In this document: in pieces, positions 5,147 to 9,072 of the stretch
How positions within the stretch are numbered: the first letter of the stretch is position 1
Layout of the letters: every line of letters starts with the position of its first letter
NCBI GenBank assembly: GCA_946627575.1
Contig: CAMOVS010000031.1
Location: 1 to 9,072 of the forward strand
From: an uncultured Lachnospiraceae bacterium
Lineage (GTDB): Bacteria > Bacillota > Clostridia > Lachnospirales > Lachnospiraceae
Length of the DNA: 9,072 bases
Reading direction: 5' to 3'
Program-made: the position numbers and the translations under genes
Notes under the pieces: generated by a model
What the model was told of the DNA's origin: nothing
Databases searched by the model: none
What the model saw: only the letters and a program-made list of their open reading frames with translations

Positions 5147-7978
5147 TTATCTGGGCACTTCCTCCATGACGAAGCACTCGATCTGGTCGCCTTCTTTAAT
5201 ATCATTATATTTCTCGAAAACAATACCACATTCAAATCCGGATTTGACCTCCCGTACATCGTCCTTGAAACGCTTGAGGGATGCCAGACTTCCTTCATAG
5301 ATTACGATGCCGTCCCGGACGATTCTTGCCTGGGAGTCTCTGGTAACCATGCCGTCAAGAACATAGCTTCCGGCGATCGTACCGACTCCGGAGGCCTTGT
5401 AGGTCTGGCGGACTTCCACATGACCGATAACCTTCTCGGCATATACCGGATCCAGCATACCCTTCATAGCGGCCTCAATATCTTCGATGGCCGTATAGAT
5501 GACACGGTAAAGTCTCATGTCTACCTTTTCCCGCTCTACGGCAGCCTTAGCCATAGCATCCGGACGTACATTGAAACCGATAATGATAGCGTTGGATGCG
5601 GATGCCAGAGTAACATCGGACTCGTTGATGGCACCAACACCGCCGTGGATCACCTGGATCTTCACCTCATCGTTGGACAGCTTGACCAGACTCTGGCGGA
5701 CAGCTTCTACAGAACCCTGCACATCGGCCTTGACCACCAGGTTCAGTTCTTTGATATTTCCTGCCTGGATCTGATCAAAAAGGTCATCAAGGGAAAGTTT
5801 GGTTTTGGTATCCTCCAGCATTTTTTCCCTGCCGTAAGCGATAAAGGCTTCGGCTGTGTTCCTTGCCTCTTTTTCATTCTCGAAGGACATCATAACTTCC
5901 CCGGAGAAGGGAACATCATTAAGGCCCAGAATCTCGACAGGAGTGGAAGGTCCGGCTGTCTTAACCCGGTTGCCCTTATCGTCAATCATGGCCCGGACAT
6001 GGCCGTATACATGGCCGACACTGATGCTGTCACCGATGCTGAGGGTACCTTTCTGGATCAGAATGGTAGCCACGGGACCGCGGCCCTTATCCAGCTTGGC
6101 TTCGATCACCAGACCCCTGGCCTTGCGGTTGGGGTTGGCCTTTAATTCCATAACCTCAGCGGTGAGGGTAATCATTTCAAGAAGCTCATCGATACCTTCA
6201 CCGGTCTTGGCGGATACCGGTACAAATACCGTATCGCCGCCCCAATCTTCTGCGATCAGGCCATACTCGGTCATCTCCTGCTTAACCCGGTCAATATTGG
6301 CCCCTTCTTTGTCAATCTTATTGACAGCTACGATGACTTCCACTTCGGCGGCCTTTGCATGGTTGATGGCCTCGATCGTCTGAGGCATAACACCGTCATC
6401 GGCTGCGACAACCAGGACGGCAATGTCCGTGGCCTGAGCGCCTCTAAGACGCATGGAAGTAAACGCTTCATGGCCCGGAGTATCCAGGAAGGTAATCTTC
6501 TCTCCGTTGATGGTTACTACATAAGCACCGATGTGCTGGGTGATGCCGCCTGCTTCGCCGGCCGTTACGTTGGTAGACCGGATCTTGTCCAGAAGAGAAG
6601 TCTTGCCGTGGTCAACATGACCCATAACGCAGACAACCGGAGGCCTCTTCACCATGCTGGCCTCATCCTCTTCTTCTTCCTTAAGCAGTTCCTCAATGAC
6701 ATCCACCTGGATCTCTTCCTCGGCGATGCAGTTGTATTCCAGAGCCAGTTCGGCAGCATCATCAAAGCTGAATTCCGTATTGATGGTTACCATCTGTCCG
6801 GCTAAGAAAAGCTTCTTAATAATGACAGAGGGAGCCACCTTACATGCTTCAGCCAGCTCTTTCAGAGAAACGGGATTGGGAAGAGTAATGTTGCGGATTG
6901 CCTCCTCCTTGGGACTTTCCTTCCTCTGGGGTGCCTGAGCCTGCGGCTTCTTGCCCTGTTTCTGCTTTCTGTTATTATTGTTGGCCGCTGCATCGTTCCG
7001 GCGGTTGTCTTTGCGACGGCTATTCTTATTCTGACGGTTTTCGCCGCTGTTACGGCGGTCATTGTCCCGGCTGTGCTCCCGGTTAATCTCGTGGCGGTTG
7101 CTGCTGCTGCCGCGGCTTTCTTTGACAGGCATGGCCCCGTCCGCGCCAAAAGAGCTTCTTCTGGCCCCGTCACGGCTGCCACGGCGGTCCGTCGTCCCTC
7201 TATTGTCACGGTTTTGCCTGTTATCTCTTCCCTGGGTCTGACGGTTGACTCCGGACCGGTTGTCCCGGCTGCCATCACGGTTCCTCTGACGGTTGTCATC
7301 CCTGCTGCCCTGGGATCTGCTGTCCCTGGCCGGATTCTGACGTCCGTCGCGGCCTGCCTGAGATCGGTTATCCCGGCTGCCATCTCTGCCGGCTGCCGGT
7401 CTTCTATCTCGGTTGTCCCGGCTGCCGTCACGTCCTGCAGCAGGTCTTCTTTCACGATTATCCCGGCTTCCTTCACGATTGTCACGGTTTCCTGCGCTGC
7501 GGCCGTCCCTGGTCTGTCCGGACCGATTGTCCCGGCTGCCATCACGGCTTCTTCCCTGACGGTTATCGTCACGGCCTGCCGGTCTTCCATCCCGGCTTCC
7601 TTCACGATTGCCGGAAGGTCTTGCCGCCCGGTCACCGCTGCGGCTATCACGCTGGGGGCTGCTGCCTGCTTTGCGATCTTCCTCTCTCCCGTAATTGCGG
7701 AAGCCGTCCCGGGTTACCGCGCCGGGCTCTCTCCGTCCGCCGGCAGGTGCGGCTTTTCTCTCCGGACGTTCTCCTGCATTTCGTGCCGGGCTTTTTTCTG
7801 CAGCCGGCTTCTGGGAACTTCCTTTCTGGAATCTCGCCTTTACCCGGTCAACCTGTTCGTCCGTTACCATACTCATATGACTCTGGATCTCAACCCCCTG
7901 CTGTTTCAGGACATCAAGTATTTCTCTGCTGCTTTTATCTAAGGCTTTCGCCAGTTCATGTACTCTCATTTTTGCCAT
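5147..7978 (-). CDS. infB: Translation initiation factor IF-2 with long repetitive Arg-rich linker
   Basis: A 943-residue GTPase that brings fMet-tRNA to the 30S subunit and promotes subunit joining. Order: an IF2_N module (residues 1-50, [18 protein letters not shown]), a low-complexity linker (about 53-355), a second IF2_N module (about 360-420), the G domain, then domain II and the C-terminal fMet-tRNA-binding region ending VMEEVPR. G motifs: GHVDHGKT (453-460), GGIT (477-480), DTPGH (499-503), NKID (553-556), SAK (589-591). All are intact. The ATG at 7976-7978 has GGAGGTG upstream, formed by the last codons of ylxQ, so translation is probably coupled. It is longer than the 716-residue Bacillus protein because of the linker. 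The linker is predicted disordered from composition; its function is unknown. Confidence 0.98.
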   Translation of the reverse strand: MAKMRVHELAKALDKSSREILDVLKQQGVEIQSHMSMVTDEQVDRVKARFQKGSSQKPAAEKSPARNAGERPERKAAPAGGRREPGAVTRDGFRNYGREEDRKAGSSPQRDSRSGDRAARPSGNREGSRDGRPAGRDDNRQGRSRDGSRDNRSGQTRDGRSAGNRDNREGSRDNRERRPAAGRDGSRDNRDRRPAAGRDGSRDNRSQAGRDGRQNPARDSRSQGSRDDNRQRNRDGSRDNRSGVNRQTQGRDNRQNRDNRGTTDRRGSRDGARRSSFGADGAMPVKESRGSSSNRHEINREHSRDNDRRNSGENRQNKNSRRKDNRRNDAAANNNNRKQKQGKKPQAQAPQRKESPKEEAIRNITLPNPVSLKELAEACKVAPSVIIKKLFLAGQMVTINTEFSFDDAAELALEYNCIAEEEIQVDVIEELLKEEEEDEASMVKRPPVVCVMGHVDHGKTSLLDKIRSTNVTAGEAGGITQHIGAYVVTINGEKITFLDTPGHEAFTSMRLRGAQATDIAVLVVAADDGVMPQTIEAINHAKAAEVEVIVAVNKIDKEGANIDRVKQEMTEYGLIAEDWGGDTVFVPVSAKTGEGIDELLEMITLTAEVMELKANPNRKARGLVIEAKLDKGRGPVATILIQKGTLSIGDSISVGHVYGHVRAMIDDKGNRVKTAGPSTPVEILGLNDVPFSGEVMMSFENEKEARNTAEAFIAYGREKMLEDTKTKLSLDDLFDQIQAGNIKELNLVVKADVQGSVEAVRQSLVKLSNDEVKIQVIHGGVGAINESDVTLASASNAIIIGFNVRPDAMAKAAVEREKVDMRLYRVIYTAIEDIEAAMKGMLDPVYAEKVIGHVEVRQTYKASGVGTIAGSYVLDGMVTRDSQARIVRDGIVIYEGSLASLKRFKDDVREVKSGFECGIVFEKYNDIKEGDQIECFVMEEVPR
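7169..7609 (-). repeat. infB: Imperfect in-frame repeats encoding the IF2 Arg/Asp/Asn/Ser/Gly linker
   Basis: Residues 124-270 of IF2 contain GSRD eight times (starting at 127, 147, 170, 185, 200, 224, 236 and 267), often as RDGSRDNR. Residues 176-205 hold a 15-residue tandem duplication of [14 protein letters not shown]. At DNA level the plus-strand string GTCCCGGCTGCC recurs at 7262, 7414 and 7529, with a one-base variant near 7369. Spacing is irregular and everything stays in the infB frame, so this is an expanded coding repeat and not a CRISPR or mobile element. Confidence 0.85.
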
Positions 7979-7981
7979 GCG

Positions 7982-8302
7982 CTACACCTCCATATTTAGA
8001 CTTAATTTTTTCATCAAAGCATTTGCAAAACCTTCATCTAAGATACAGATGGAAGCCCTGTATGTATTGCCGGTCCACCGGCCTAATTCTTCTTTGATAC
8101 TGTATTCAATCATGGGAACATGGTAATAATCACACATATTCCGAAACATCTTCCTGGTATTGTCCGAAGCATCACAGGCGACGATAACCAGCCGGCCCTT
8201 GCCGGTTTTGACAGCTTTCTCCGTGGAGAATTCACCGCTGGCAACCTTTCCGGCCCTGGCGGCCATCCCGATCATGGACAGCACTTTATCCCTTTGTTTC
8301 AA
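7982..8302 (-). CDS. ylxQ: L7Ae/L30e-family ribosomal-type protein YlxQ
   Basis: A 106-residue member of the L7Ae/L30e/Gadd45 family, whose members bind kink-turn RNA; its cellular role in Firmicutes is poorly defined. The core reads KVLSMIGMAARAGKVASGE (residues 6-24), then GRLVIVACDASDNTRK (36-51), and ILDEGFANAL (87-96), all in family order. The best start is TTG at 8300-8302: it overlaps the end of rnpM by 17 bases, has GAGGAG about 10 bases upstream, and restores the family N-terminus. The ATG for Met10 would cut into the first helix. The last codons, ATG GAG GTG TAG, supply the infB ribosome binding site, with 3 bases between the genes. Confidence 0.9.
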   Translation of the reverse strand: MKQRDKVLSMIGMAARAGKVASGEFSTEKAVKTGKGRLVIVACDASDNTRKMFRNMCDYYHVPMIEYSIKEELGRWTGNTYRASICILDEGFANALMKKLSLNMEV

Positions 8303-8561
8303 GTCTGCTCAACTCCTCTTCCAGTTTTTCATAGACCTGGTCGGGAATATCGGCCTTCAGCGATCTGGACAGGGCCCTGCTCTTACGGACTTTGTCCAGA
8401 CATGCCCTGTCGGGGAAAATATAAACCCCCCGGCCGTTCATCCTGCCGCTCCCATCCAGAACCACCTGTCCTTCAGGAGTCCGGATAATTCGGAACAGGT
8501 CCATCTTTGATTTTTTCTCTCTGCAGCCGGCGCATTGCCGAAGCGGTATTTTCTTTGCCAT
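8286..8561 (-). CDS. rnpM: YlxR/DUF448 RNA-binding protein (RNase P modulator RnpM)
   Basis: A 91-residue YlxR-family protein. The Bacillus subtilis member has been reported to bind RNase P RNA and modulate RNase P, hence the name RnpM. The signature is clear: PLRQCAGCREKKSKMDLFRI (residues 6-25), then TPEGQVVLDGSGRMNGRGVY (28-47) and CLDKVRKSRAL (54-64), with the basic surface typical of the family. The ATG at 8559-8561 has only a partial ribosome binding site, AGGTTGGTG, about 4 bases away. In the canonical operon this gene follows nusA almost directly; here 158 bases containing a foldable element intervene. An in-frame ATG 24 bases upstream is cut off by a TGA. Confidence 0.93.
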   Translation of the reverse strand: MAKKIPLRQCAGCREKKSKMDLFRIIRTPEGQVVLDGSGRMNGRGVYIFPDRACLDKVRKSRALSRSLKADIPDQVYEKLEEELSRLETKG

Positions 8562-8588
8562 ATGTCACCAACCTGTTTGATTCATGGA

Positions 8589-8680
8589 ACTATTCACAAG
8601 CTCGGTCATCCCCATCACAGATGCGGCACAGTGCATCACGGATGGGCTATGACTTAGCGGATGGCGAATCCGTGAATAGT
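8589..8680 (-). other. Structured inverted-repeat element between nusA tail and rnpM
   Basis: As minus-strand RNA, ACTATTCAC (8680-8672) pairs with GTGAATAGT (8597-8589) to close a three-way junction. One arm is the small hairpin GGAT-TCGCC-ATCC (8671-8659). The other is a long interrupted stem: GCT/AGC (8658-8656 with 8602-8600), GTCAT/ATGAC (8653-8649 with 8609-8605), CCCATC/GATGGG (8646-8641 with 8616-8611) and GATGC/GCATC (8637-8633 with 8624-8620), ending in an 8-base loop. That is 32 pairs in 92 bases. Pairing was found by eye, not by an energy calculation. No U-run follows, so it is not an intrinsic terminator. It may be a cis-acting RNA or a small palindromic mobile repeat; I do not recognise a named family. 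Confidence 0.55.
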
Positions 8681-8719
8681 ACTGCCTCATATTCTCTGCC
8701 TGTCATGGGCATTTCCTGT

Positions 8720-9072
8720 CTATCTGCTGCTGTATTCCTCTTCTTCAAGTTCGTCCTGGTCTACGCCATCGTAATCCCTGTCATCATATTCATCTTCTTC
8801 GAAATGATTATCTTCTGTCTCATCGTAGTCCCGGTCGTCATACTCTTCCTCGTCATAAGAGTCCCTGTCGTTCTCGTCGTAGTCTCGGTCGTCGTATTCT
8901 CCTTCATCGTAGGAATCCTGATCGCCCTCGTCGTAGTCACGGCCTTCGTATTCTCCTTCATCGTAGGAATCCTGATCCCCCTCGTCGTAGTCACGGCCTT
9001 CGTATTCTCCTTCATCATAGGAATCCTGGTCGTCCTCGTCGTAATCCCGGTATTCCTCATCATACTCATCCC
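8720..9072 (-). CDS. nusA: C-terminal acidic repeat tail of probable transcription factor NusA (partial)
   Basis: An open frame with no start in the window, translating to 116 residues and ending in SSR then TAG (8720-8722). It consists of eight residues (DEYDEEYR) and six complete 18-residue repeats. NusA, which controls pausing, termination and antitermination, is expected here because nusA directly precedes rnpM, ylxQ and infB in Firmicutes. None of the conserved S1 or KH domains lies in the window, so the identity rests on position only. The tail carries about nine acidic residues, one arginine and three tyrosines per repeat and is likely disordered. Escherichia coli NusA has C-terminal acidic repeat domains that contact RNA polymerase alpha, but those are folded and differ from this sequence. 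A separate acidic protein inserted between nusA and rnpM is the alternative. Confidence 0.7.
   Translation of the reverse strand, partial: DEYDEEYRDYDEDDQDSYDEGEYEGRDYDEGDQDSYDEGEYEGRDYDEGDQDSYDEGEYDDRDYDENDRDSYDEEEYDDRDYDETEDNHFEEDEYDDRDYDGVDQDELEEEEYSSR
8723..9046 (-). repeat. nusA: Six 54-bp tandem repeats encoding an 18-residue acidic unit
   Basis: The period is exactly 54 bases: AGGAATCCTG on the plus strand recurs at 8911, 8965 and 9019. Units in coding order are 9046-8993, 8992-8939, 8938-8885, 8884-8831, 8830-8777 and 8776-8723. The first two encode DYDEDDQDSYDEGEYEGR and DYDEGDQDSYDEGEYEGR; the third ends EYDDR. Later units drift (DYDENDRDSYDEEEYDDR, then DYDETEDNHFEEDEYDDR and DYDGVDQDELEEEEYSSR). 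Near-identity of the upstream copies suggests recent duplication by slippage or unequal exchange. At least one partial unit lies beyond, towards the window edge. Confidence 0.93.

Noticed and set aside
4883..6145. Plus-strand open frame of 420 codons
   Set aside because: Lies antisense to the infB C-terminal half and rbfA, whose motifs are unambiguous; no ribosome binding site or recognisable protein motif.
7130..7132. Internal IF2 start at Met283, as a short isoform like those of E. coli IF2
   Set aside because: The preceding bases are GC-rich without a GGAGG-type site at suitable distance, so the sequence gives no support.
7169..7609. CRISPR-like spacing of repeated GTCCCGGCTGCC strings
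   Set aside because: Spacing is irregular, repeats are inexact and entirely inside the infB reading frame, and the intervening DNA encodes the same residues.
7073..7942. Plus-strand frame of 289 codons and minus-strand alternate frame 6862-7650
   Set aside because: Both are shadows of the GC-rich IF2 linker repeats, which suppress stops in other frames; their Ala/Val/Thr-rich translations match no known protein.
8761..9069. Minus-strand frame of 102 codons rich in Met/Thr/Arg
   Set aside because: It is the off-frame reading of the 54-bp repeats; the DYDE frame is open through the repeats to a proper stop and fits the operon position.

Overview
The window looks like a chromosomal segment of a Gram-positive anaerobe of the class Clostridia, most like Lachnospiraceae. 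This rests on gene order (a nusA-type tail, rnpM/ylxR, ylxQ, infB, rbfA, nrnA, truB, ribF), mid-range GC, strong GGAGG-type ribosome binding sites, and a downstream kinase-like gene of a type frequent in Clostridia. No 16S or other species marker is present, so a finer assignment is not possible. All supported genes are on the minus strand; transcription runs from high to low coordinates.

Layout in transcription order. 9072-8720: the C-terminal end of a gene that by position should be nusA. It encodes six 18-residue acidic, tyrosine-rich repeats and has no start inside the window. 8719-8562: an unusually long gap holding a foldable inverted-repeat element. 8561-7982: rnpM (ylxR) and ylxQ, small RNA-binding proteins, overlapping, with ylxQ starting at TTG. 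7978-5147: infB (IF2, 943 aa) with two N-terminal IF2_N modules separated by a roughly 300-residue arginine-rich repetitive linker. 5146-5035: a gap with two hairpins. 5034-2679: rbfA, nrnA and truB, joined by two ATGA stop/start overlaps. 2678-2592: a gap with another hairpin. 2591-1677: ribF, the last gene of the cluster. A separate promoter (about 1577-1606) drives a cytidylate-kinase-like P-loop gene (1480-866) that ends at an intrinsic terminator (836-813). The remaining intergenic DNA holds two inverted repeats and leads into the start of a pyruvate carboxylase gene (559 to the window edge).

The main cluster is the conserved bacterial module linking transcription elongation/antitermination (NusA), translation initiation (IF2), 30S maturation (RbfA), tRNA modification (TruB), RNA fragment and pAp turnover (NrnA) and flavin cofactor synthesis (RibF). 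Its gene content is ordinary. The unusual parts are an acidic 54-bp tandem-repeat tail on the presumed NusA, an oppositely charged Arg/Asp/Asn/Ser/Gly repeat linker in IF2, and structured elements in three gaps of an otherwise tightly packed operon. I did not find a wholly new multi-gene system; the best leads are the repeat tail and the gap element at 8589-8680.
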